A stretch of DNA of 64,000 bases. Source: CAIWHR01 sp963713275. GTDB taxonomy: Bacteria > Pseudomonadota > Gammaproteobacteria > Burkholderiales > Casimicrobiaceae. This document shows, piece by piece, positions 10,882 through 22,513 of this stretch (the first letter of the stretch is position 1; every line of letters begins with the position of its first letter). Position numbers and translations under genes: made by a program. Where the stretch lies: contig CAVQLG010000010.1 of the NCBI GenBank assembly GCA_963713275.1, positions 62,001 through 126,000 on the forward strand. The letters run 5' to 3'. Under the pieces are notes generated by a model, which worked only from the letters and a program-made list of their open reading frames with translations, searched no databases and was not told the origin of the DNA.

Positions 10882-13800
10882 ATGCCGCGTTTCTTCATCG
10901 AGCGCCCCATCTTCGCGTGGGTCATCGCCATCGTCATCATGCTGGCCGGAGCGCTGTCGATCCTGCGCCTGCCGGTGTCCCAGTACCCCCCGATCGCGCC
11001 GCCCGCCATCGTCATCAACGCGAGCTATCCGGGCGCCTCGGCGAAGGCCGTCGAGGACTCGGTCACGCAGGTCATCGAGCAGAAGATGACGGGGCTGGAC
11101 GGCCTGCTGTACATGAGCTCGGCCTCGGACTCCTATGGCCGAGTCTCCGTCACGCTGACCTTCGACGCCGGCACGAACCCCGACATCGCGCAGGTGCAGG
11201 TGCAGAACAAGCTGCAGCTCGCGCTGCCGCTGCTGCCGCAGGCCGTGCAGCAGCAGGGCGTGCAGGTGGCGAAGTCCACGCGCAACTTCCTGATGGTGAT
11301 CGGCTTCGTTTCCGGAGACGGCAGCCTCAGTGAGATCGACCTCTCCGACTTCCTCGTGTCGACCGTGCAGGATCCGCTGTCCCGGGTCACCGGCGTGGGC
11401 GAGGTGCAGGTGTTCGGCGCGCAGTACGCGATGCGGATCTGGCTCGACGCCGAGAAGCTCGCGAACTACAAGCTCACGCCGGCGGACGTCCGGGCCGCCG
11501 TGCAGGCGCAGAACGCGCAGGTGTCGGCTGGCCAGCTCGGCGGCGTCCCGGCGGCGCCCGGGCAGGGCTTCACCGCGACGATCACCGCGCAGAGCCGCCT
11601 GCAGACCGTCGAGGAGTTCGGGAACATCCTGCTGCGCAGCTCGGCGCAGGGTGGCGAAGTGCGCCTGCGCCAGGTCGCACGGATCGAGATCGGCGCCGAG
11701 AGCTACGGGATCTTCGGGCGCTACCGGGGCGAACCGGCGGCCGGCGTCGGCGTCAAGCTCGCCTCCGGTGCCAACGCGCTCGCGACGTCGGAGGCGGTCC
11801 GCGCCAGGCTCGACGAAATGGCGCGCTATTTCCCGCCCAGCGTGCGCCCGGTCGTCGCCTACGACACGACGCCGTTCGTGCGCATCTCGATCGAGGAGGT
11901 GGTGAAGACCCTGCTCGAAGCGATCGCCCTCGTGTTCCTGGTCATCTACCTCTTCCTGCAGAACCTCCGGGCGACGTTGATTCCGACGATCGCCGTCCCG
12001 GTCGTGCTGCTCGGCACCTTCGGCGTGATGGCCGCGCTCGGCTTCTCGATCAACACGCTGACGATGTTCGGCGTGGTGCTGGCGATCGGCCTCCTGGTCG
12101 ACGATGCCATCGTCGTGGTCGAGAACGTCGAGCGGCTGATGTCCGAGGAGGGACTGTCGCCGAAGGAGGCGACGAAGAAGTCGATGGACCAGATCACCGG
12201 CGCGCTCGTCGGCATCGGTCTCGTGCTCGCCGCGGTGTTCGTGCCCATGGCGTTCTTCGGCGGCTCGACCGGCGTCATCTACCGGCAGTTCTCGGTCACC
12301 ATCGTCTCGGCGATGGCGCTGTCGGTGCTGGTGGCGCTGGTGTTTACGCCGGCGCTTTGCGCAACGATGTTGAAGCCCGTCGCGCGGGGCCACGAACGCG
12401 GCGAGCGGGGCGGGTTCGGCGGCTTCTTCGGGTGGTTCAACCGCACGTTCCGGCGCAACACGACGCGCTTCGTCCACGCCGTCGGCGGCATCGTCGCCCG
12501 CCCGAAGCGCTACCTCGCGATCTACGTCGCGATCGTCGCGGCGCTTGGGTGTGCTGCTGGTGCGGATGCCGACCTCCTTCCTGCCCGAGGAGGACCAGGG
12601 CATCGTCCTCATGCAGGTGATGCTGCCCGCGCTCGCCACGCAGGAGCGCACGGTCGAGGTGCTGAAGAAGGTCGAGCGGCATTTCCTCGACCACGAACAG
12701 GCCACGGTCAAGGGGATCTTCGCCGTCGCCGGTTTCAGCTTTGGCGGAGCGGGGCAGAACATGGGCATCGCGTTCGTCCAGCTCAGGCACTGGGACGAGC
12801 GCAAGGGCGCGGGCCAGAGCGCCAAGGACGTCGCTGCGCGGGCGATGGGCGCGCTGTCGCAGGTGCGCGAAGCGCTGATCTTCGCCTTCGTGCCGCCGGC
12901 CGTGATCGAGCTGGGCACCTCGAGCGGCTTCGACGTGCAGCTGCAGGACCGCGGTGGCGTCGGCCACGAGGCGCTGATCGCGGCGCGCAACCAGTTCCTC
13001 GGCATGGCCGCGCAGGACCCGCGGCTCGTGGCGGTGCGGCCGAACGGCCAGGAGGACGTCGCCGAGTACGTGCTCGACATCGACCACGCGAAGGCCGGCG
13101 CGCTTGGCGTCTCGGTCGCCGACATCAACGACACGCTGGCGACCGCGTGGGGCGGCGCGTACGTCAACGACTTCCTCGACCGCGGACGGATCAAGCGGGT
13201 GTACCTGCAGGCCGACGCGGCGTCACGCATGCAGCCCGAGGACCTCGCCCGGTGGCACGTGCGCAACCGGCAGGGCGAGATGGTGTCGCTGTCGGCGTTC
13301 TCCAGCGCGCGCTGGGGCTTCGGCTCGCCGCGCCTCGAGCGCTACAACGGCCAGTCGTCGATCGAGATCCTGGGCCAGGGCCGCCCCGGCGTCTCGTCGG
13401 GCACCGCAATGGCGGCGGTCGAGGAGATCGTCGCCAGGCTGCCGGCCGGCGTCGGCTACGAATGGACCGGGACGTCGTTCGAGGAGCGCCGCTCCGGCGC
13501 GCAGGCGCCGGCGCTCTACGCGCTGTCGCTGCTCGTCGTCCTGCTCTGCCTGGCCGCGCTCTACGAGAGCTGGTCGCTGCCCTTCGCGGTGATCCTGGCG
13601 GTGCCGATCGGCGTGCTCGGTGCCGTGCTCGCCGCGAGCGCGCGCGGCCTTTCCAACGACATCTACTTCCACGTCGGCCTGCTCGCGACCATCGGTCTCG
13701 CCGCCAAGAACGCGATCCTCATCGTCGAGTTCGCCAAGGCCGAGGTCGAGCGCGGCCGGGAGATCGTCGCGGCGACGCTGGAGGCGTCCCGCCTGCGCCT

Positions 13801-14047
13801 GCGGCCGATCCTGATGACGTCGATGGCGTTCGGGCTGGGCGTGCTGCCGCTGGCGATCGCCCGCGGTGCAGGTTCCGGCAGCCAGAACGCGATCGGCACA
13901 GGGGTCCTGGGCGGGACCGTCTTCGCGAGCGTGCTGGGCATCCTGTTCGTGCCGCTGTTCTACGTGCTGATCAGGCGCTGGTTCGCTCGCGCGCCGGGCA
14001 TTCGCGCATCGGCGCCGCGCGAGGCCCCGCGCGAGGAGGCGCGATGA
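10882..14047 (+). CDS. RND multidrug efflux pump, inner-membrane transporter (HAE1 type), one frameshift
   Basis: Proton-driven trimeric efflux transporter of the AcrB/MexB family, about 1054 residues corrected. It starts MPRFFIERPIFAWVIAI like other HAE1 pumps. The proton-relay pair is present in GLLVDDAIVVVENVERL (two Asp in TM4), and the relay Lys is in NAILIVEFAKAEVE (TM10). At about 12541-12550 one extra base breaks the frame just before the VLLVRMPTSFLPEEDQG segment; both halves are otherwise complete, so a sequencing error is more likely than loss. It sits between adaptor and outer-membrane factor, and its stop overlaps the next start. Confidence 0.92.
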
Positions 14048-15447
14048 TGCGCGCCTTGCGCTCCGTCCTGCCGCTGCTGGCCGCGGTAACACTTGCCGCG
14101 TGCACGCTCGCGCCCGAATACCGGCGCCCGGAGGCAGCGGTGCCCGCCACGCTGCCCGGCACCGCGCCGGCCACGGCCGCCGCGCCCGACCTGGCCGCGA
14201 TCCCGTGGCGAGACTTCTTCGGCGACGAACGGCTGCGCGCGCTCATCGACCTCGCGCTCGCGAACAACCGCGACTTGAGGATCGCGAGCCTCAACGTCGA
14301 CCGCTCGCGCGCGCAGTACCAGATCCAGCGCGCAGATCTCTACCCCGCGATCGAGGTGACCGCGAGCGAGACCGCACAGCGCCTGCCCGGCGATTACACC
14401 GCGAGCGGGCAGCCGACGGTCGGCCGCGAGCACCGCGCCACCGTCGGCTTCAACGCGTGGGAGATCGACTTCTTCGGCCGCATCCGCAGCCTGAACGAGC
14501 AGGCGCTCGAGCAGTTCTTCGCCACCGCGGAGGCGCGCCACGCAGCGCAGATCGCGCTGGTGGCGGAGGTCGCCCGCGGCTGGCTCACGCTGGCCGCGGA
14601 CCGCGAGCGCGTGGCGCTCGCCGTGCGCACGCTGGACGCGCGGCAGAGCTCGTACGACGTCATCCGCGGCAGCTTCGAGGCGGGGGCCTCGTCGGCGCTG
14701 GATGTCGCCGAGGCGCGCACCCTCGTCGAAGGTGCGCGCGCGGAGGCCGCACGGCTCGCCGCGGTCGTCGCCCAGGACGGCAACGCGCTCGCCTTGCTGC
14801 TCGGCGCACCGGTGCCGGCCGGCCTGCAGCCGGACAGCCTCGACGACGCGGCGGCGCGCCTCGTCGAGATTCCCGCAGGCATGCCCTCGGACGCGCTGCT
14901 GGCACGCCCCGACATCCAGCGTGCCGAGCGCGAGCTCAAGGCGGCCAACGCGAGCATCGGTGCCGCCCGCGCGGCGTTCTTCCCCCGTGTCACGCTGACC
15001 GGCGCCGCGGGGTCGGCGAGCCTTTCGTTCGACGGCTACTTCGCCAGCGGCTCCGGCCTGTGGAGCCTCGCCCCCCAGGTCACGCTGCCGATCTTCACCG
15101 CCGGCAGCCTCGCGGCCAGCCTGGAGGCCACCGAAGTGCAGCGCGAGATCGCCGCCGCGCAGTACCAGAAGACGATCCAGAGCGCGTTTCGCGACGTCGC
15201 CGACGTGCTCGCCGAGCGCGCGACGCTGGCCGAGCAGCTCGACGCGCGGCGAGCGCTCGTCGACGCGGCGGCCCGATCCCTCACGCTGTCCGAGGCGCGC
15301 TATCGCGGCGGTCTCGACAGTTTCCTCGGACTCCTCGTCGCGCAGCGCACGCTCTACGTCGCCGAGCAGGAGCTCATCGCGGTCCGCTACACCGAAGCCG
15401 CCAACCGCGTCGCGCTCTACCGGGCGCTGGGCGGCGGGTGGCCGTGA
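14044..15447 (+). CDS. Outer-membrane efflux channel, NodT/OprM-type lipoprotein
   Basis: 467-residue TolC-fold outer-membrane factor completing the tripartite pump. A lipobox (LAAC, Cys about residue 20) is followed by the typical LAPEYRRPEAAVP. Family marks are WRDFFGDERLRALIDLALANN, YQIQRADLYPAIEV, SYDVIRGSFEAGASSALDV and the internally repeated second half with SEARYRGGLDSFL. Two adjacent ATGs (14044 and 14047) are possible; the first overlaps the pump stop. A hairpin that could terminate the operon follows at 15508-15535. Confidence 0.92.
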   Translation: MMRALRSVLPLLAAVTLAACTLAPEYRRPEAAVPATLPGTAPATAAAPDLAAIPWRDFFGDERLRALIDLALANNRDLRIASLNVDRSRAQYQIQRADLYPAIEVTASETAQRLPGDYTASGQPTVGREHRATVGFNAWEIDFFGRIRSLNEQALEQFFATAEARHAAQIALVAEVARGWLTLAADRERVALAVRTLDARQSSYDVIRGSFEAGASSALDVAEARTLVEGARAEAARLAAVVAQDGNALALLLGAPVPAGLQPDSLDDAAARLVEIPAGMPSDALLARPDIQRAERELKAANASIGAARAAFFPRVTLTGAAGSASLSFDGYFASGSGLWSLAPQVTLPIFTAGSLAASLEATEVQREIAAAQYQKTIQSAFRDVADVLAERATLAEQLDARRALVDAAARSLTLSEARYRGGLDSFLGLLVAQRTLYVAEQELIAVRYTEAANRVALYRALGGGWP

Positions 15448-15507
15448 CGGCAGCCCGCGGAGCCTGCGCCACCGGTTGATCCGGCGCGGACGTGCCGCAA
15501 CGCCTGA

Positions 15508-15535
15508 GGAGCGCCTGCACACGCGAAGGCGCTCC
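15508..15535 (+). terminator. Hairpin after the efflux operon, candidate terminator
   Basis: A perfect 9-bp inverted repeat, GGAGCGCCT and AGGCGCTCC, is separated by a 10-nt loop and begins 61 nt after the efflux-channel stop. The tail CGCTTCCTTC is only weakly T-rich, so termination strength is uncertain. Confidence 0.5.
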
Positions 15536-15611
15536 CGCTTCCTTCGGGCGTCGCGCGGCGCCCCACGAGCGCGCACCCTTTTGGGTCGTTGCACAAATGC
15601 ATCACCCGTTC

Positions 15612-15625
15612 TTGATCGTGATCAG
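15612..15625 (+). promoter_or_regulatory. FNR/Anr-type box upstream of the pyrophosphatase gene
   Basis: TTGAT-CGTG-ATCAG matches nine of ten conserved bases of the FNR consensus TTGAT-N4-ATCAA. It lies 146 nt before the chosen start of the pyrophosphatase gene. A GATAAT hexamer at 15664-15669 could be the -10, but the 38-nt gap does not fit a class II promoter, so it may be class I or chance. Confidence 0.4.
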
Positions 15626-15771
15626 AGCCCGCCGCGTTCCCGCCGGCGCGGGCGGTGATCGATCCGATAATGCTTCCTGCCCGCGGACCGGCCGCGCCGC
15701 GATGCCTCGCCGCCTTCGGGAGCACGCGCGCATTCGGACCGCGATTTCGGTTCGCTATTGGAGAATCACCG

Positions 15772-18279
<2,508 letters not shown>

Positions 18280-18473
18280 CGAGGCTCCGCCGGTCGGACG
18301 CGGGTCGCCGCGGCGAGCCGAGGAAGCACGAGGGGTGCGCGAGGCAGCGCGTTCCGCGCTGGCGCAACAGCGGTACGCGGGGTCCCGATTCCTCGTCCAC
18401 GGGCCCGGCCACGCGCCTCGAGAGCGCGACCCCGCCCCGCTCGCTCTGTCACGCGGCGCGCCACGAGCCCTCT

Positions 18474-18525
18474 GCCCGGCAGGCTTCCCGCCGGGCCTGC
18501 CCGCGGTTTGCATCCCCGCTATAAT
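18474..18525 (+). promoter_or_regulatory. Hairpin and -10 box (TATAAT) before the 18.6-kb hypothetical gene
   Basis: The 325-nt gap after hppA holds an inverted repeat, GCCCGGC/GCCGGGC at 18474-18496 with a 9-nt loop, then a perfect TATAAT at 18520-18525, 80 nt before the next ATG. The -35 region (about 18497-18502) is poor. The rest of the gap (18280-18470) shows no gene or other signal. Confidence 0.4.
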
Positions 18526-18605
18526 CGGACCAAGACGAATTCCCTCTCACCGCGCGCGGCCGCGACGGTCGAACCGCGTCGAATCCTTGCAAGGGGCCCT
18601 GAGGC

Positions 18606-19370
18606 ATGTCGATCCATCTGTATTTCTCGCTGATTCCCGAAGCGCTGATCGCCTCGATGCTGACGCCGGAGCAGTTCGGCCAGTACTACGCGACCGGGCA
18701 CAAGTTCAAGTCGAAGGGTCAGGCAGTCTTCTTCGAGGTGGATCCGGCGTACCGCCACCCGCAGTTCGACATCGAAGGATGCTACGCGCGGTGCCGGCCA
18801 CGGGCGGACGGTTCGCCCAAGAACTCGGTGTACGTCTCGATGTATCGGGTCCTGGAGCACATGTCGCTCGGTGCGCTGGGCAAGCTCTATCTGACGACGG
18901 CGATGGGGGCGACCCTGGGGCTCGACCGTGGCGCCGCGCCGCCGGCACCGAAGCGCGAACTGCACATGTACCAGGACCTGGCGCCGATCAACAGCCTGGT
19001 CGTCAGCGTCCTCGATCCGGCGGGCTATTACGCCGACGTGACCACGAAGCCCTCGCACTCGTTCCACTTTCCGGGGATGTGCTTCGTCGAGCTGGACCTC
19101 GGCCCGCTCGCGATCGACCCGGTCAACGGACAGGAGGCAGACCTGCCCTATCCGTTCATGCAGCACTTGCGCGAGGCACTGATGGTGCTCGATCCCAAGG
19201 ACAAGCAGAACAAGCTGGTCCACCGGGTCCACTCGCTCGAGTTCCCGTACCGCATGGTGAAGAACGGGTTCTACGTGGGCATCGGCGCGGAGCTCGTCTA
19301 CTACCCGATGCCGTCGCACATGACGTTGCGGCGCGACCACATCACCTGGTGGCGCTCGGCGAATCTCTGA
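18606..19370 (+). CDS. Conserved-looking hypothetical protein, 254 residues
   Basis: I do not recognise a named family. The protein is soluble-looking, without signal peptide or membrane helix, rich in aromatic residues and even in composition, so it reads as a genuine folded enzyme or binding protein. It begins MSIHLYFSLIPEALIASML; notable segments are KSKGQAVFFEVDPAYRHPQF near residue 36, HSFHFPGMCFVELDLGPLA near 151 and EFPYRMVKNGFYVGIGAELVY near 213. A TATAAT box lies 80 nt upstream, and it appears to be a single-gene unit between hppA and the convergent AI-2E family gene. No function is assigned. Confidence 0.75.
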   Translation: MSIHLYFSLIPEALIASMLTPEQFGQYYATGHKFKSKGQAVFFEVDPAYRHPQFDIEGCYARCRPRADGSPKNSVYVSMYRVLEHMSLGALGKLYLTTAMGATLGLDRGAAPPAPKRELHMYQDLAPINSLVVSVLDPAGYYADVTTKPSHSFHFPGMCFVELDLGPLAIDPVNGQEADLPYPFMQHLREALMVLDPKDKQNKLVHRVHSLEFPYRMVKNGFYVGIGAELVYYPMPSHMTLRRDHITWWRSANL

Positions 19371-19406
19371 GCGCCTGATGACCTCGCGTCGGGTGCGCGC
19401 GCCGGC

Positions 19407-20507
19407 CTACGGGCTCCCGGCCTCGGAGCGCGAAGACTCACCGCGCTCCTCCGGGGCAACGGTCGGCTCCCGGGTGTCGTTGACCCACGCGGCGAGCAGC
19501 GTATAGCTGACCGCCAGCACCACCGGACCGACGAAGATCCCCAGCAGCCCCAGCGAGACGAGGCCGCCGATCACCCCGGCGAAGATCAGGAGCAGCGGCA
19601 GGTCGGCCCCCCTCTTGATGAGGAAGGGGCGCAGGAAGTTGTCCAGCGTGCCGACGAACGCGGTCCACACCAGCAGCACCGTGCCCCAGACGTTGTCGCC
19701 GCTCCAGTAGAGCCACGCCACCGCCGGGGCGAGCACCAGCAGCGGCCCGATCTGCGCGAGGCAGAGCATCAGCATCACCGCGGTCAGCACCCCGGCGAGC
19801 GGAACCCCGGCCACGAAGAGGCCGAGTCCGCCCAAGGTCGACTGCACGAGCGCGGTCACGACGACGCCCAGCGCGACGCCGCGAATCGCCTGCGCGGCCA
19901 GCACCGCCACGTCGTCGCCGCGCTGCCCTGCGAGCCGGCGTGCGAACTGGCGCACACCGCGCGCAGCGGTCTCCCCGCCCGAGTACATCACCGCGGCGAT
20001 CGCCACCGTCAGCAGGAACTGCAGCAGCAGCATGCCGACCGTTCCCGCTTCGGCCGCGATCCAGCTCACGAGATTGCCGACGTAGGGACCGAGCTTGGCC
20101 GCGAGCGCTTCCGGCGGCATCGCCGCGACCTCGCGCCACGCCGACGCGATCCGGGCCCCGAACACCGGAATCATCGCGACGAATCCGGGCGGTTCCGGGA
20201 TCTTGAAGTCCTTGAGGTGGCGCGCCCATTCGACGAGCCGGTCCGAGTAGTCGACGATCGCGCCGATCGCGGCCCAGAACGGCAGGACGAAGACCAGCAA
20301 CATCGCGAGCGTCATCACCGCGACGGCGAACCCCCGCCGGCGCCACAGCAGGCGCTCGACCTTGAGCATCACCGGCCAGGTGGCGACGACGATCATCGCC
20401 GCCCAGATCACCGGCGCCAGGAACGGTCGCAGGATCCACAGCGAAGCGGCGATCAGCATGCCGATGAAGAGCACCGCGAGTGTGGTGCGCGTGAGGTCGC
20501 GTTGCAT
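19407..20507 (-). CDS. AI-2E family membrane protein (YdiK/PerM-like)
   Basis: 366-residue polytopic inner-membrane protein of the AI-2E exporter/PerM superfamily. It has paired N-terminal helices (TTLAVLFIGMLIAASLWILR), a soluble middle region (residues 85-150), and the family C-terminal helices with GTLDNFLRPFLIKRGADLPL and GVIGGLVSLGLLGIFVGPV, which are the strongest family marks. Despite the family name, autoinducer transport is established for few members; others act as ion or solute exporters. Divergent from the BMP gene across a 256-nt gap. Confidence 0.85.
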   Translation of the reverse strand: MQRDLTRTTLAVLFIGMLIAASLWILRPFLAPVIWAAMIVVATWPVMLKVERLLWRRRGFAVAVMTLAMLLVFVLPFWAAIGAIVDYSDRLVEWARHLKDFKIPEPPGFVAMIPVFGARIASAWREVAAMPPEALAAKLGPYVGNLVSWIAAEAGTVGMLLLQFLLTVAIAAVMYSGGETAARGVRQFARRLAGQRGDDVAVLAAQAIRGVALGVVVTALVQSTLGGLGLFVAGVPLAGVLTAVMLMLCLAQIGPLLVLAPAVAWLYWSGDNVWGTVLLVWTAFVGTLDNFLRPFLIKRGADLPLLLIFAGVIGGLVSLGLLGIFVGPVVLAVSYTLLAAWVNDTREPTVAPEERGESSRSEAGSP

Positions 20508-20708
20508 CGTTGGGTCTCCGGCCGGCGGGCCCCGCGGGGGGAAGGGGGCGGCCGCCGGACCCGCGCCGGCAGGCGGGGGCGAGGCCTGACGCCGGCATCG
20601 CGCCCATTATACGGTCCCGGGATCGCCCCCGTCCCGCCAGCGGACCCCGGGGCCGCGATACCCCCCGGCCCGCGATCAGTCGATCGTGCGATGCGCCGGC
20701 ACGAGGAG

Positions 20709-20714
20709 TAGAAT
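20709..20714 (+). promoter_or_regulatory. Possible -10 element (TAGAAT) for the BMP gene
   Basis: TAGAAT lies 50 nt before the BMP-family start, in the divergent gap with the AI-2E family gene. A GGAG ribosome site follows just before the ATG at 20764. No clear -35 is seen. Confidence 0.35.
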
Positions 20715-20763
20715 CGCGGCTTTTCTCGCCGCCCTGTTCCACCCCAGACCCTGGAGAACCACG

Positions 20764-21867
20764 ATGCGTCCCCTTCCCCGCCGCAAGGCACTCCTCGCCA
20801 CCGCCGCCCTGGCCGCCGCCACGCTCGGCCTGGCGCTTCCCGCCGCCGCGCAGACCAAGGCCGGCGAGCCGCTCAAGATCGGTTTCGTCTACGTGAGTCC
20901 GATCGGCGACGCTGGCTGGACGTTCCAGCACGACTCCGGCCGCAAGGAGATGGAGAAGGCGCTCGGCGCCAAGGTCACCACCAAGTACGTCGAAAGCGTG
21001 CCCGAGGGGGCGGACGCCGAGCGCGTCATCCGCGAGCTCGCGCAGAGCGGACACCACCTCGTCTTCACGACGTCGTTCGGCTACATGAATCCGACGATCA
21101 AGGTCGCGAAGACGTTCCCCAAGGTGCGTTTCGAGCACGCGACCGGGTACAAGACCGAGTCCAACGTCGGCATCTACAACGCCCGCTTCTACGAAGGCAG
21201 GTACCTCGCCGGCATCGTCGCCGGGAAGATGACCAAGTCGAACGTCGCCGGCTACGTCGCCGCGTTCCCGATCCCCGAGGTCGTGATGGGCATCAACGCG
21301 TTCACCCGCGGCATGAAGAGCGTCAACCCCAAGGCCGAGACCAAGGTCATCTGGGTCAACTCGTGGTTCGATCCGGGCCGCGAGCGCGAGGCCGCCGACA
21401 CGCTGATCTCGCAGGGCGCGGACGTGGTCACCCACCACACCGATTCGACCGCCACGGTGCAGGCGGCGGAAGCGAAGAAGGTGTACGCGATCGGTTACCA
21501 CTCCGACATGTCGAAATACGGCCCGAACGCGCACCTGACCGCGGTCACGCACCAGTGGGGCCAGTACTACACGAAGGTCGCCCAGTCGCAACTCGACGGC
21601 AAGTGGAAGCAGGACAATGTCTGGGGCGGCATCAAGGACGGGATGATCAAGATGGCGCCGTTCAGCAAGGTCGTTCCGCAGGACGTGCAGGACCTCGTCA
21701 ACAAGACGTCCGCCGACATCGCGGCGGGGCGGTTCCACCCGTTCACCGGCCCGGTCAAGGACAACGAAGGCAAGGAGCGGCTCGCCGCGGGCAAGGCGAT
21801 CGACGATGCGACGCTGTCAAAGATGGACTACTACGTCGAGGGCGTGCAGGGCAAGCTGCCGAAATAG
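20764..21867 (+). CDS. BMP-family (PnrA/Med-like) ABC substrate-binding protein
   Basis: 367-residue periplasmic binding protein of the basic-membrane-protein family, whose studied members bind purine nucleosides. A signal peptide (residues 1-29, ending AAAQT) is followed by LKIGFVYVSPIGDAGWTFQ, the family opening, then VFTTSFGYMN, FEHATGYKT, EGRYLAGIVAGKMTKSN and ADVVTHHTDSTATVQAAEAK. ATG 20764 has GGAG 9 nt upstream and opens into the signal peptide. It stands alone, with no permease or ATPase nearby; the nucleoside-type importer at 5800-9372 lacks a binding protein, so the two probably work together. Confidence 0.9.
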   Translation: MRPLPRRKALLATAALAAATLGLALPAAAQTKAGEPLKIGFVYVSPIGDAGWTFQHDSGRKEMEKALGAKVTTKYVESVPEGADAERVIRELAQSGHHLVFTTSFGYMNPTIKVAKTFPKVRFEHATGYKTESNVGIYNARFYEGRYLAGIVAGKMTKSNVAGYVAAFPIPEVVMGINAFTRGMKSVNPKAETKVIWVNSWFDPGREREAADTLISQGADVVTHHTDSTATVQAAEAKKVYAIGYHSDMSKYGPNAHLTAVTHQWGQYYTKVAQSQLDGKWKQDNVWGGIKDGMIKMAPFSKVVPQDVQDLVNKTSADIAAGRFHPFTGPVKDNEGKERLAAGKAIDDATLSKMDYYVEGVQGKLPK

Positions 21868-21869
21868 GC

Positions 21870-21912
21870 TGCTGCCGGCAGCACCGTCACAGCATCGCCG
21901 GCCGCGGCCGGC
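21870..21912 (+). terminator. Two GC-rich palindromes after the BMP gene, candidate terminator
   Basis: TGCTGCCGGCAGCA (21870-21883) begins just after the BMP stop, and GCCGGCCGCGGCCGGC (21897-21912) follows; both are perfect palindromes. There is no T-run, so Rho-independent termination is unproven. The remaining gap to 22053 contains a GGAAGCCGCTCC element resembling the REP-like copies at 54.1 kb. Confidence 0.35.
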
Positions 21913-22053
21913 GCGCTGTCCGACCCACGGAAGGAGCGATGTCCCACCCGGGCCCGGAGGGGAAACCGATCGGGATCCCGTTTCCCGGCGGAAGCCGCTC
22001 CCGTCGCGAACAATGGGAACACGGCCGGAACACACGGCCGCCTTCGCCGCGCG

Positions 22054-22458
22054 TCAGGCGGGAATCATCACCAGCGCCTCGCCGTCGAGCACGACCTTGT
22101 CGCCGACCGTGCACACGGTGGTCAGCACCACCCGGCGCTTCTCGGGGATGATCTCCTTGACGGTGGCGGTGGTCACCACCTCGTCGCCTGGGCGCACCGG
22201 AAAACGGAACGACAGCGACTGCCCCATGTAGACGGTGCCCAACCCCGGCAGATCGTTGCCGAGCAGGGCCGAGATGAACCCGGCGGACAGCATGCCGTGC
22301 GCGATCACGCCCTTGAACTGGGTCGTCGCCGCGAAGGCGTCGTCGAGATGCACCGGATTGCGGTCCCCGGACACGTCGGCAAAAGCGGCGATGTGCTCGC
22401 GCGTGACGACGTTGCGCCGCTGCGCGGACATGCCGACCTTGATCTCGTCGATCCTCAT
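22054..22458 (-). CDS. MaoC-family (R)-specific enoyl-CoA hydratase
   Basis: 134-residue single hotdog-domain protein. The hydratase-2 motif is clear: FADVSGDRNPVHLDDAFA (residues 26-43), where Asp and His are the catalytic pair, followed by GVIAHGMLSAGFISALLG. Length and motif match PhaJ-type (R)-enoyl-CoA hydratases, which link fatty-acid oxidation to polyhydroxyalkanoate precursors or other acyl-CoA routes. The substrate is not determined by sequence. It lies 55 nt downstream of the aldehyde dehydrogenase gene on the same strand, so the two may be co-transcribed. Confidence 0.88.
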   Translation of the reverse strand: MRIDEIKVGMSAQRRNVVTREHIAAFADVSGDRNPVHLDDAFAATTQFKGVIAHGMLSAGFISALLGNDLPGLGTVYMGQSLSFRFPVRPGDEVVTTATVKEIIPEKRRVVLTTVCTVGDKVVLDGEALVMIPA

Positions 22459-22513
22459 GGGGGCGAAGCTCCTGGCAGTATGACGGAGGAGGTTGCGGCG
22501 ATCGGCCGCGCTC

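Noticed and set aside
10624..13266. 880-codon minus-strand ORF opposite the RND pump
   Set aside because: Its His/Asp/Arg-rich composition is typical of the antisense shadow of a GC-rich gene; the plus strand encodes a clear HAE1 pump.
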